DNA of 64,000 nucleotides from Streptomyces sp. Alt3 (GTDB taxonomy: Bacteria; Actinomycetota; Actinomycetes; Streptomycetales; Streptomycetaceae): positions 3,968,001 to 4,032,000 of the forward strand of contig NZ_CP120983.1 in NCBI RefSeq assembly GCF_030719215.1, given 5' to 3'. The notes beneath the pieces are model-generated. The model was given only the letters and a program-made list of their open reading frames with translations. It made no database searches and was not told the origin of the DNA. Shown here one piece after another: positions 56,648-64,000 of this stretch. Within the stretch, counting starts at the first letter, position 1; every line of letters begins with the position of its first letter. The position numbers were made by a program, and so were the translations under genes.

Positions 56648-56708
56648 CTGCGGTGGGTGTGGGATTTGAACCCACGGTGACATCGCTGCCACGACGGTTT
56701 TCAAGACC
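56648..56708 (-). other. Right attachment site within tRNA-Ser(TGA)
   Basis: 61 bp identical to 43087-43147. It covers the 3' half of the complete tRNA from the anticodon stem to 3 bp past the acceptor stem, so the integrated element supplies the tRNA 3' half. Confidence 0.92.
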
Positions 56709-56737
56709 GTTCCCTTAGGCCGCTCGGGCAACCCACC
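56651..56737 (-). tRNA. tRNA-Ser(TGA), reconstituted at the right junction
   Basis: On the minus strand the acceptor GGTGGGT pairs with ACCCACC, discriminator G. Anticodon stem ACGGT/ACCGT with loop CTTGAAA gives TGA. The long variable arm and T-loop GTTCAAATCC are complete. It is the integration target: its 3' part is the att core. Confidence 0.95.
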
Positions 56738-56753
56738 CCGCGTCGTCACCGCA

Positions 56754-56770
56754 CCCCCGGTGGCCGGGGG
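56754..56770 (-). terminator. Terminator of the HtrA gene
   Basis: CCCCCGG-TGG-CCGGGGG at 56754-56770, 31 nt past the HtrA stop codon. Confidence 0.6.
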
Positions 56771-56800
56771 ACGGCTCGATGCGTGGAACAGCCTAGCCGG

Positions 56801-58288
56801 TCAGCTGTCGCCCTTGCGCTCGCCCAGGGTCAGTTCGGCCGTCTCCGTCCTACCGTCGCGCGTGTAGGTCAGCGTGACCTTGTCGCCCGGCTTGTGGGTC
56901 CAGATCTCGCCGATCAGCGTCGGCCCGCTCTCGACCGCCGTGTCGTTGAACTTGGTGATCACGTCGCCGGCCTTCAGCCCGGCCTTGGCCGCGGGGCCGT
57001 CCGGGGTGACGGCAGGGGTGCCGCCCGCGCCCTCGTCCGAGATGACGGCGCCTCCGGTCTTCTCCTCCATCGTCACCGTCGCGCCGATCACCGGGTAGAC
57101 GGGCTGGCCCGTCCTGATCAGCTGCTCGGCGACGTTCTTGGCCTGGTTGACCGGGATGGCGAAGCCGAGGCCGATGGAACCGGCCTGGGACTGGCCGACG
57201 CCGCCGCCGCTGGTGGACTGGATGGCGGAGTTGATGCCGATGACGGCGCCGCCCGCGTCCAGGAGCGGTCCGCCCGAGTTGCCCGGGTTGATCGAGGCGT
57301 CGGTCTGCAGGGCGCTCATGTACGAGTTCTTGTTGCTGGAGCCGTCACCGGATGCCACCGGGCGGTTCTTCGCGCTGATGATGCCGGTGGTGACCGTGTT
57401 GGAGAGGCCGAACGGGGCTCCGATCGCGATGGTTGAATCACCCACCGCGACCTTGTCGGAGTCCCCCAGGGCCAGCGGGGTCAGCCCGTCCGGGGCGTCC
57501 TTCAGCTTCAGCACGGCCACGTCGTAGCCCTGGGCCCGGCCGATCACCTCGGCGTCGTACTTCTTGCCGTTCGAGAACGTCGCGGTCAGCTGACCGCTGT
57601 CCGCCGCGGAGGCCACCACGTGGTTGTTCGTGAGGATGTGGCCCTCCTTGTCGTACACGAAGCCGGTGCCCGTGCCGCCCTCGCCGTCGCCGGACTTCGC
57701 GTCGATGGTGACCACGCTGGGCAGGGCGCTCGCAGCCACACCCGCGACGGTGCCGGCCTCGCGCTTGAAGTCCTTCGGGCTGTTGGAGGCCGCGACCGTG
57801 GTCGACCCCGAGGAGCCGGAGCCGCTGCTGTCGGCGGCCCAGTAGCCGAGGGCTCCGCCGACGCCGCCGGCGACCAGTGCCGCCACCGCGACCGCGGCGA
57901 CCAGGCCGCTCGCGCGGCGCTTGCGCGGCTGCTCGTCCGAGGGCACCGGGGCTCCCCAGGCCGGGGGGCTCCCGCCGTCGGCGTACGAGGGGACGGCGGG
58001 CGGGGGCGGCGGCCAGGCGGCCGACCCGGCCGGAGGCTGCTGAGGCGACGGCGGCGCGTACGGGTACTGCTCGTGCGCGGCGGTGGACGGGTCGGCGCCC
58101 TCCTGGTGCGCCGCACCAGGGACCTGCGCCGTCGGTGCGTCCGCGGGTGCGGCAGGCGGCGCCTGCGGCGCGGGCGGGGCTCCCTGCGGGGTGCCTTCGG
58201 GAGCGGCAGCCGGCACGGGAGGTGCGGACGGAACAGACGGTGCGGACGGAACCGCGTTGCCCTCGTTGCCCTCGTTCTCGGTGCTCAC
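56801..58288 (-). CDS. htrA: HtrA/DegP-like serine protease with PDZ domain
   Basis: A 495-residue membrane-anchored protease. A Pro/Ala-rich cytoplasmic N-terminus of about 125 residues (PSAPSVPSAPPVPAAAPEG) is followed by one helix (GLVAAVAVAALVAGGVGGALGYW, about 127-150). The trypsin-like domain is about 175-385: catalytic His in ILTNNHVVAS, Asp in YDVAVLKLK, Ser in INPGNSGGPLLD. The PDZ domain is about 395-490. It degrades or refolds damaged proteins outside the membrane and often responds to envelope stress. ATG start. Confidence 0.93.
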   Translation of the reverse strand: MSTENEGNEGNAVPSAPSVPSAPPVPAAAPEGTPQGAPPAPQAPPAAPADAPTAQVPGAAHQEGADPSTAAHEQYPYAPPSPQQPPAGSAAWPPPPPAVPSYADGGSPPAWGAPVPSDEQPRKRRASGLVAAVAVAALVAGGVGGALGYWAADSSGSGSSGSTTVAASNSPKDFKREAGTVAGVAASALPSVVTIDAKSGDGEGGTGTGFVYDKEGHILTNNHVVASAADSGQLTATFSNGKKYDAEVIGRAQGYDVAVLKLKDAPDGLTPLALGDSDKVAVGDSTIAIGAPFGLSNTVTTGIISAKNRPVASGDGSSNKNSYMSALQTDASINPGNSGGPLLDAGGAVIGINSAIQSTSGGGVGQSQAGSIGLGFAIPVNQAKNVAEQLIRTGQPVYPVIGATVTMEEKTGGAVISDEGAGGTPAVTPDGPAAKAGLKAGDVITKFNDTAVESGPTLIGEIWTHKPGDKVTLTYTRDGRTETAELTLGERKGDS

Positions 58289-58485
58289 AGCTCTTTACTC
58301 CTCGGTTCCACTCGGCATTCGGCAAGAGATCCGCTGTGCACGTGTCTGCGGTCAGCTTTTCCCACAGCACGTCAGGCCACTGTAAACAGGACCTGTGCAT
58401 CCGCACACCAATCTTTACATCAGGCAAAACGGTCGCACGCGACAAGGTGTCGGCAGCCGACGCGTCTCGGTGACACGATGACGCG

Positions 58486-59313
58486 GTGACCGACGCACGC
58501 CTACCCTCACCACAGCCTCCCATCCAGGTCATCGCGCACCGCGGGGCCTCGGACGACGCCCCCGAGCACACCCTGGCCGCGTACCGGAAGGCCGTCGAGG
58601 ACGGTGCGGACGCCCTGGAGTGCGATGTCCGCCTCACCGCGGACGGACAGCTCGTCTGTGTGCACGACCGCAGGGTGAACCGCACGTCCAACGGCCGCGG
58701 CGCCGTCTCCGCCCTGGAACTGGCCGACCTCGCCGCCCTCGACTTCGGTTCCTGGAAGGACCACGAGGAGTCCCCCGACTGGGACCCCGTGCCGGGCGAG
58801 CTCACGTCCGTACTCACCCTGGAACGGCTCCTCGAACTGGCCCACGACGTCCGCGCCACCGGCCGGCCGCTCCAGCTGGCCATCGAGACGAAGCACCCCA
58901 CGCGCTGGGCGGGACAGGTCGAGGAACGGCTGCTCCACCTGCTCAAGCGGTTCGGACTGGACGCACCGCCCGCGGACGGACCGTCGCCGGTACGCGTCAT
59001 GAGCTTCTCCGCACGGTCCCTGTACCGCGTGCGGGCCGCCGCCCCCACCCTTCCCACCGTGTTCCTGATGCAGTTCGTCTCACCGAGGCTGCGCGACGGA
59101 CGGCTCCCGGCCGGGGCCCGGATCGCCGGCCCGGGGATGCGGATCGTACGCAATCACCCCGGCTACATCGAACGGCTGCACAGGGCGGGGCACCGGGTGC
59201 ACGTCTGGACCGTGAACGAGCCGGAGGACGTCGAGCTCTGCGTACGCCTCGGAGTGGAAGCAATCATCACCAACCGGCCGAAACAGGTGCTGTCGCAACT
59301 TGGCCGTTCTTAG
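58486..59313 (+). CDS. Glycerophosphodiester phosphodiesterase
   Basis: A 275-residue enzyme of the GDPD family, cleaving glycerophosphodiesters into glycerol-3-phosphate and an alcohol. The catalytic region HRGASDDAPEHTLAAYRKAVEDGADALECDVRLTADGQLVCVHDRRVNRTSNG shows the H-R and E-x-D signatures. Conserved IETKHPTRW and HVWTVNEPEDVELCVRLGVEAIITNRP follow. No signal peptide, so cytoplasmic. GTG start. It is divergent from htrA. Confidence 0.92.
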   Translation: MTDARLPSPQPPIQVIAHRGASDDAPEHTLAAYRKAVEDGADALECDVRLTADGQLVCVHDRRVNRTSNGRGAVSALELADLAALDFGSWKDHEESPDWDPVPGELTSVLTLERLLELAHDVRATGRPLQLAIETKHPTRWAGQVEERLLHLLKRFGLDAPPADGPSPVRVMSFSARSLYRVRAAAPTLPTVFLMQFVSPRLRDGRLPAGARIAGPGMRIVRNHPGYIERLHRAGHRVHVWTVNEPEDVELCVRLGVEAIITNRPKQVLSQLGRS

Positions 59314-59453
59314 CACCCGTCACAGGAGGTGCACCGGCGCATTCACTCCGCAATCGATCGTTACGAGTGCATCACTGACACAGGCGTGGCCGGTTTCCGG
59401 CGCAGTCCAGGAGGGCATCCAATCCGTGGCGTGGGGCGAAGGAGGTCTCGGGG

Positions 59454-60053
59454 GTGGCGTTTGTGGTGGCACAAGAAGTGCCGACGTCGTCGAGCATGGC
59501 CGTACCCCATGGCCCTGCGGGCGTGGGGCAGGCACGGCACCGTATGCGTGAGCAATTGCGCAGCAACGGGGTCTCGGACACCGTGGTCGACGACGCAGTA
59601 CTGATCCTTTCCGAACTCCTCAGCAATGCCTGCCGGCACGGCAGACCGCTGGGGAAGCACTCGGAGGTGGGGGACGGCGACATCCGTGCCGCATGGCGCG
59701 TGGACAGACGTGGCGACCTGACCGTCGAGGTCACGGACGGCGGCGGGCCGACCAGGCCGGTCCCCTCCACACCGTCGGTCACGGCTCGCGGCGGACGCGG
59801 ACTGAACATCATCAGCGCCCTCGCCAAGGAGTGGGGCGTACGGGACGACACGGTCGGCGAGGTCACCGTCTGGGCCCTGGTGTCCTCGGGCAGGCACGGA
59901 CACGGCGGCTTCCCCACGGCGGCCCCGGGCCCCGCGAGGTCCGCACGCCGCGGCCGGTCCAAGCTGGACGGGCTGCACGGGATGAGCGGGTTCGGCTCGC
60001 TCGACGGCCTGGAACTCGCCGACGTTCTCGACGCCTTCGACGACGCGGGCTGA
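59454..60053 (+). CDS. RsbW-like ATP-binding regulatory kinase
   Basis: A 199-residue protein with a HATPase_c_2 domain at about residues 18-150. The N box is LILSELLSNACRHGRP. The G1 box is VEVTDGGGPTRPV, and G2 GGRGLNIISALAKEWGV. Such proteins act as anti-sigma factor kinases or partners of PP2C phosphatases in Streptomyces. The C-terminal tail (about 150-199) is basic and then LDGLHGMSGFGSLDGLELADVLDAFDDAG. GTG 59454 has GGAGG upstream. Its target sigma factor is unknown; SigF and SigN are 50 kb away. Confidence 0.88.
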   Translation: MAFVVAQEVPTSSSMAVPHGPAGVGQARHRMREQLRSNGVSDTVVDDAVLILSELLSNACRHGRPLGKHSEVGDGDIRAAWRVDRRGDLTVEVTDGGGPTRPVPSTPSVTARGGRGLNIISALAKEWGVRDDTVGEVTVWALVSSGRHGHGGFPTAAPGPARSARRGRSKLDGLHGMSGFGSLDGLELADVLDAFDDAG

Positions 60054-60180
60054 GAGCGGCACGCCACGCGGTGCCGCGCAGTGGCCCGCGAGGCTGCCGC
60101 GGCAGGAGTGCCCCGGCGACGACAGGGACGGCTAGGCTCGCGCCCGAGACCGCACTGTCGCAATCGGGAGAACGCCCACC

Positions 60181-61146
60181 ATGGCCAAGAAGCGCACTCA
60201 GTCCAAGGCCGGGAAGCCGCAGCTCAAGGACGGTGAAATCCCGGTCGTCGGAGCTCGTGAGCCCTGCCCGTGCGGTTCGGGCCGCCGTTACAAGGCGTGT
60301 CACGGACGCGCCGCCGCCCAGGCCGTGACCGAGCTGGTCCAGCGTCCCTTCGAGGGAATCGCCGGGGAGTGCGACTGGATCGCCCTGCGCGAGCTGGTCC
60401 CCGCCGCCACCGTCGAGCTGACACTGAAGGGCGGTCTTCCCGACGGCGTCCCGTCCGTGTCGCTCGCCACGGTGCTGCCGATGGCCTGGCCGGCGCTCCG
60501 CCGTGACGACGGCTCGGTCCTGCTCGCCCTGCAGAACGACACCTCTTCCGGCGACCTCAGCCGCGATCTCGCGGACACCCTGCAGCGCGCTCTGGAAGCC
60601 GAGCCCGGTTCGCCGGTCACCGCCCGGCGGGTGCCCGCCGACGGCCCGCGCCTGCAGGACGTACTCGACCCCGACGCCGCGTTCGAGCCCGTCGTGCACT
60701 CCGGGTTCGAGTTCTGGGTCCCCGACGCGGAGAACGCCACGGCGGAGGTGTCCGCCTCCCTGGAGCGTGCCAACGCGGCGGCCATCCCGACCACCCGGCT
60801 CTCCGGGGTGGACGCCGCCTACTGGTGCGAGACGCCGGAGAAGAACCACCTGCGCTGGGTGATGCCGCACCCCGAGGAGCAGCTGCTCGACGCCTTGGCC
60901 CGGCTGCACGCCGCGGGCACCTCGTCGCTCGGCGAGGGGACCCGTCTGGTGGGCTCGTTCCGCGCCCACGGGCTGATGGTCCCGGTCTGGGACCTGCCGA
61001 GCGCGATGGGTGCCGAGGAGTGCGAGAAGCCCGCGGCGCAGTTCGCGGAGCGGCTCGTCGAGGCCCTCGCCTCGGACGCTCCGCTGACGGGCGAGGAGCG
61101 CCGCGCACGCGGCGGGCTCACCAACCGCCAGGTCACGCTCAGCTGA
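60181..61146 (+). CDS. DUF5926 protein with SEC-C zinc motif
   Basis: A 321-residue protein. Basic N-terminus (MAKKRTQSKAGKPQLKDGEI) then a SEC-C zinc finger at about 30-42 (CPCGSGRRYKACHG), as in SecA. The remainder has no known domain; VPMAWPALRRDDGSVLLALQNDTSSGDLSRDLADTLQRALEAEPG is a recurring motif of the actinobacterial DUF5926 family. The rest is likely alpha/beta. It may associate with RNA, ribosomes or the Sec machinery. ATG start. Located directly after the RsbW-like gene. Confidence 0.85.
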   Translation: MAKKRTQSKAGKPQLKDGEIPVVGAREPCPCGSGRRYKACHGRAAAQAVTELVQRPFEGIAGECDWIALRELVPAATVELTLKGGLPDGVPSVSLATVLPMAWPALRRDDGSVLLALQNDTSSGDLSRDLADTLQRALEAEPGSPVTARRVPADGPRLQDVLDPDAAFEPVVHSGFEFWVPDAENATAEVSASLERANAAAIPTTRLSGVDAAYWCETPEKNHLRWVMPHPEEQLLDALARLHAAGTSSLGEGTRLVGSFRAHGLMVPVWDLPSAMGAEECEKPAAQFAERLVEALASDAPLTGEERRARGGLTNRQVTLS

Positions 61147-61810
61147 CAGTGACGAGAGCCGGGACGTGACGGTGACTCCTGTCACAACTCCCCGTACCCG
61201 TCGGTAAATCGCTGTCCGAATAGGCGAGATCGAATTTGCTAACGGCAGATCTCTTGTTACGGTTCTGGAAGTCCGGTCGCTGGTGCATCCCCCGTCGCCA
61301 GCGGCCGGACGTTCTCGTTTCCGGGCCCGGACCGCCGGGGCGTACGCCGGAGCACTCGGCGTACCGGCGCGCCTGCGCACTCCGCCCGGACCCGCATCCG
61401 CCTCAGCGCCGGCGCATCCGTCCCCCAGGCCCACCCGGGGCAACCGCCTCGCCGGGCCGCCGCAGACGGACTTCGCACCGCGCGCCCACCGGCCGTACCG
61501 GCATCCGCTTTCGGACAGAAACCCGGGCTCGCCGCCGGGTACCGCGCTCGAGCCCCCGGCGCGGGAGAATACACACCGGTGGCATCGCGGGCACCGTTCT
61601 CCCGGGCACCGTGTGAAGGCCGCCGTGGGATCCCGTTCCGGACCGCCGAGCAGTCGTCAGAAAGCCTGCGGGATCCCGTTCCACTGGTGGTGCGATCACA
61701 TGCGCGGGGCTCTCTACGACCGCTCGGTCACGCGGGTGGGCCGGGCGGCACCACACCCTCATCAGAGGGTGAGCCGCCCGCCGTTCCCGCGTCCGTACAT
61801 CCTCGACCAC
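61147..61810. other. Long intergenic region with a candidate small RNA
   Basis: Reading frames in the 664 bp between the DUF5926 and prim-pol genes lack convincing starts or codon use. The most conspicuous feature is the hairpin at 61271-61310 with a C-rich loop, described separately. Beyond 61330 I see nothing definite. Confidence 0.5.
61254..61322 (+). ncRNA. Candidate small structured RNA, 6C-like
   Basis: GTCCGGTCGCTGG (61271-61283) pairs with CCAGCGGCCGGAC (61298-61310), perfect apart from one G-U pair, with the loop TGCATCCCCCGTCG containing five C's. It is followed by GTTCTCGTTT, a T-rich stretch. The 6C family of actinobacteria has C-rich hairpin loops, and a homologue is reported near the equivalent locus in S. 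coelicolor (recalled). Only one of the two expected loops is clear here, so the call is tentative. The 5' end is unknown. Confidence 0.4.
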
Positions 61811-62494
61811 TCAGTACGTGAGCCTGCTGCCGCCGTCCGGAGCGCTGTTGCTCGCCTCGACGAGCGCGTCCAGGACGGATTCCACGTCCGGAAGCCACAC
61901 CTCGTCGCTACCGCTCTCCGGCGCACGCTCCCAGCGCACCTGCCCCGTACCCACCTCTGACGGAGGCAGGACGAGATAGCCGCCCTCCCCGTGGAACCGC
62001 AGAGAGCTGGGCACCCGGTCCTTGGCGTGCAGCAGTTCACCGAGACGTTCCAGGGTGTACGGAGCGACCAGCAGCGACCACCTGGTGGGTGTCGCCACCA
62101 CGGGGCCGAGCCGCAGCCCCATGCCGTCGAGCGCGGTCAGCGCCCGGGCGCCCGCGACGGCCGGCAGGCTCAGGGCGCAGGGCGCCTGTCCACCGGTGGC
62201 CAGGAGGACGGGAGCGGTGGGCCGGTTGGTCCACCACCAGCGCACCATGCGGGCGTCGGTGGTCGCCGCGAGGAGGCCGGGATCGAAGGGGTGTGCGCCG
62301 GGTACGGCGCACTCGGGGTCGGGGCAGGCGCAGCCACGGCCGCGTCCGCCGCCTACGGCCCCCGTCGCCAGCCCTGCTCCGGGGAGCACGGGCCACTTCC
62401 GGGCGGTGGCACAGATCAGCGCCGCGTCGAGCTGGGCGGAACTTCCCTTGCGCCGGGGCCGGTGCCTGCGTCGCCTTCCGAGGATCTCGCGCAT
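61811..62494 (-). CDS. Prim-pol-like DNA primase/polymerase domain protein
   Basis: A 227-residue protein with an N-terminal basic lead (MREILGRRRRHRPRRKGSS). It has some features of the prim-pol family: ALICATARKWPVLPGAGLA, cysteines CACPDPECAVPGAHPFDPGLLAATTDARMVRWWWTNRPTAPVLLATG, and SLRFHGEGGYLVLPPSEVGTG. The expected D-x-D metal pair is not seen, so it may be an inactive or strongly diverged copy. Start ATG 62494 (MREIL; ATG 62533 is an alternative). Chromosomal orthologues occur in Streptomyces at this site, as far as I recall. Confidence 0.7.
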   Translation of the reverse strand: MREILGRRRRHRPRRKGSSAQLDAALICATARKWPVLPGAGLATGAVGGGRGRGCACPDPECAVPGAHPFDPGLLAATTDARMVRWWWTNRPTAPVLLATGGQAPCALSLPAVAGARALTALDGMGLRLGPVVATPTRWSLLVAPYTLERLGELLHAKDRVPSSLRFHGEGGYLVLPPSEVGTGQVRWERAPESGSDEVWLPDVESVLDALVEASNSAPDGGSRLTY

Positions 62495-62628
62495 GAGCGC
62501 TCGTTCCTTTCCGTTGAACGCCGAGGTCCACATCGCACCACGTGTTCGTTACACCACGTGTGCGTCTCTTCGCTTTGCGTGCTCGCCCATCGGGACTGCG
62601 GTACGGACGGTCGTCGGTGCCGAGCGTG

Positions 62629-62707
62629 AGCCGAGCAGAGCAGAGTGGAACCGAACAGAATGGAGCTGATCCGAGTCGAACCGGGTTGAGCCGAGCCGAG
62701 TCCAGTC
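62629..62707. repeat. Degenerate 5-bp repeat tract (GAGCC/GAGYC)
   Basis: A tract of about 80 bp is made of degenerate copies of a 5-bp unit (GAGCC, GAGCA, GAACC, GAGTC). It has no reading frame and could be a slippage product. Confidence 0.6.
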
Positions 62708-63037
62708 AGTACATCGCGCGGTCGGCGTGCGCATCGCGCGTGCCGTCCCTTGTGCAACCCCGCAACTCGGGGGTGGGCGGGCAGCCGTCATGTGTGTGGA
62801 CGCCCGGGCTCGCTGTCGGGTTCCGGGGCGGTCTCAACTGCCCCTGGCCATCCACGATTACGTACCCAGCATGCCCGGGATGACGCTCCCTCCGGCATTT
62901 CACCCCGAGGGTGCCCCCTGTCAAGCGCCCCCAGTCGATCGCAAAATGCGGCCCGGGGGTGCATTTTCCGGCCAAGTTAAGCGTCTCACGGACACCATAA
63001 ATACCGTAAGGACAATGCTGGACATCGCCTTACTTTT

Positions 63038-63067
63038 GCGTGTACATGTGGGGGCGTGTACATGTGG
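63038..63067. promoter_or_regulatory. 14-bp direct repeat upstream of the SpoIIE-like gene
   Basis: GCGTGTACATGTGG occurs at 63038-63051 and at 63054-63067, a 16-bp period, 81 bp upstream of the ATG. Each includes the palindrome TGTACA. A regulator that binds two half-turns apart is likely. Confidence 0.6.
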
Positions 63068-63147
63068 TTGCACCGATAGCGGCGCAGCACGACATGGGGG
63101 TTTGCGATGCTATTCGACGGAACGCACCAGTCGGAAAGCCGACTGCC

Positions 63148-64000
63148 ATGAGCGCCCCCCATCCTCCGAAAGTGGCTGGAATCGATTCCATGGTTCCCGT
63201 TTCAACGCACACTGCCGCGCCGCTGGAAGGTGCGACCGCCGCGCCGGGAGCCTTCATCCAGGACCGGCTGGCCGGGTGGGTGTCCGACCTCACCACACTG
63301 CACGAACTCACCGAACGACTGGCCGGGACCGGCACGCTGGACGGCGCCCTGCACGAGATCCTGAGCGCCGGGGCGGCCCTCGTCGGAGCCGGACGGGGAC
63401 TCCTCGTCCTGGAACCCTCCGACGGCGACGGGCCGTCCCGCACGATCGGGCTCGGCCTCGCCCACGCCGAACTGGGACACATCGAGACGGTGCCCCGCAG
63501 CGCCACCGCACACGGCCGGTTCCTCGAAGGCCTGCCCGATACCGACGGCCCCCTGGCCAGCCCCGACATCCTCGGCGACACCGGCCTGGACCCCCGCTGC
63601 CGCGAGGTCGCGGCCCGCCTCGGCTACGCCGCCAGCTACACACAGCCCCTCACCACCGTGGCCACGGGACGGCTGGGCGCGGCCGTCTGGCTGTACGACG
63701 AACCCGTCGAGCCGCTGGAACGCCAGTGCCATCTCGTCGGGGTGTACGCCCGCTACGCCGCCGAGCACCTGGCCCGCCTGCTCGAACTCGAGCGCGCCAG
63801 GGCGGAAGCCGCCTCGATCACCGAGGAACTCCGCCCCGGCAGACTGCCCCGGGTCCCCGGAGTGCGCCTGGCCGCCCGCCACCTGGCCGCCCCCGAGGGC
63901 GGCGGTGACTGGTACGACGCGCTGACCCTCCCGGACGACGCACTCGGCCTGGCCGTCGGCTCGGTGGGCGGCTCGGGTGCCTCCGCCCTGGCTGCCATGG
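63148..64000 (+). CDS. GAF/SpoIIE-type PP2C phosphatase, 3' truncated
   Basis: The first 284 residues of a protein that leaves the window. ATG 63148 gives MSAPHPPKVAGIDSMVPVSTH. A GAF-like domain is at about 42-200 (WVSDLTTLHELTERLAGTGTLDGALHEILSAGAALVGAGRGLLVLE). The PP2C domain begins about 228 with LRPGRLPRVPGVRLAARHLAAPEGGGDWYDALTLPDDALGLAVGSVGGSGASALAAM. GGDWYD is canonical, but the next metal motif, normally GDVxGHG, is GSVGGSG here, so the second Asp is missing. It could be a pseudophosphatase. Related proteins control anti-sigma or anti-anti-sigma factors. Confidence 0.85.
   Translation, partial: MSAPHPPKVAGIDSMVPVSTHTAAPLEGATAAPGAFIQDRLAGWVSDLTTLHELTERLAGTGTLDGALHEILSAGAALVGAGRGLLVLEPSDGDGPSRTIGLGLAHAELGHIETVPRSATAHGRFLEGLPDTDGPLASPDILGDTGLDPRCREVAARLGYAASYTQPLTTVATGRLGAAVWLYDEPVEPLERQCHLVGVYARYAAEHLARLLELERARAEAASITEELRPGRLPRVPGVRLAARHLAAPEGGGDWYDALTLPDDALGLAVGSVGGSGASALAAM

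Larger units (their letters stand above)
43087..56708. mobile_element. Integrated conjugative element of pSAM2/AICE type in tRNA-Ser(TGA)
   Basis: The element is bounded by identical 61-bp direct repeats, 43087-43147 and 56648-56708, the right one within an intact tRNA-Ser(TGA). In order from the left it encodes a membrane protein, tyrosine integrase, excisionase, RepSA-like rolling-circle initiator, SpdD-like and other spread proteins, a DUF2637 spread protein, TraB-like FtsK/SpoIIIE DNA pump, SCO3933-family regulator, KorSA-like GntR regulator, Nudix protein, cargo genes and a second and third GntR regulator. The modules for excision, replication, transfer and control appear complete. S. 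coelicolor carries a comparable element in this region (recalled). Confidence 0.92.
62495..63147. other. Gene-free interval with low-complexity and repeated elements
   Basis: No clear gene. It contains the low-complexity tract at 62629-62707, an inverted repeat AAAATGC (62943-62949)/GCATTTT (62961-62967), and the direct repeat at 63038-63067. The minus-strand reading frame at 62706-62975 has no ribosome binding site and is not called. Confidence 0.5.

Noticed and set aside
62706..62975. A minus-strand reading frame of 89 codons
   Set aside because: No ribosome binding site, no domain, and it overlaps the probable control region of the phosphatase gene.

Overview
The window is about 64 kb of chromosome from a Streptomyces or very close relative. 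The DNA is very GC-rich, GTG starts are common, and the gene set is typical of the genus: paired SigF/SigB-type sigma factors, an ECF41 sigma factor, an SSI-type protease inhibitor, a SpoIIE-type phosphatase, RsbW-like kinases and DHA2 efflux pumps. Gene order resembles the upp-tadA-tRNA-Ser-sigF-sigN neighbourhood of model streptomycetes. This is recalled and was not searched.

Layout. (1) 1-10.1 kb: end of a secreted M28 aminopeptidase, a small ParB/Srx-like protein, a LytR_C protein, upp, the tadA pair, tRNA-Ser(CGA), a TetR regulator with a DHA2 pump, a small membrane protein plus a Dabb protein, then two adjacent SigF/SigN-like sigma factors. (2) 10.1-18.3 kb: a MarR regulator with palindromic operators, a second DHA2 pump carrying three C-terminal beta-sandwich repeats, a YceI protein with the same fold at its N-terminus, F420/FMN-type and 2-hydroxyacid dehydrogenases, and a third pump with its TetR repressor. 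(3) 18.4-24.5 kb: a minus-strand operon of response regulator, histidine kinase, GT2-GtrA fusion and GT39 membrane glycosyltransferase. (4) 24.6-31.2 kb: metabolic and unknown genes, a divergent region with three exactly spaced TTTCTAGA repeats, and an ECF41 sigma factor beside its probable target, an FAD oxidoreductase. (5) 31.2-43.0 kb: two tRNAs, the SSI inhibitor, a 1369-residue PAS/pseudokinase/receiver protein, an acyl-CoA synthetase, a SigE-family ECF factor, a secreted peptide and a prim-pol.

(6) 43.09-56.71 kb is a complete-looking integrative and conjugative element of the pSAM2/AICE type. It is bounded by 61-bp identical repeats of the 3' part of tRNA-Ser(TGA). It carries int, xis, repSA-like, spd and tra genes, an SCO3933-family regulator, a KorSA-like GntR regulator, a Nudix (Pif-like) gene, a strongly structured non-coding block, a TTA-codon-rich two-gene cargo pair, and a chain of six overlapping small genes divergent from another GntR regulator. 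Its operators can be read directly from the sequence.

(7) 56.65-64 kb: the restored tRNA-Ser, an HtrA protease, a glycerophosphodiesterase, an RsbW-like ATP-binding protein, a SEC-C protein, a candidate small structured RNA, a second prim-pol, and the start of a GAF/SpoIIE-like phosphatase whose visible metal-binding motif is degenerate.

The best candidates for undescribed biology are the cargo of the integrated element (52.0-55.7 kb), the structured block at 51.6-52.0 kb, the periodic TTTCTAGA array, the pump/YceI shared-domain pair and the giant pseudokinase.
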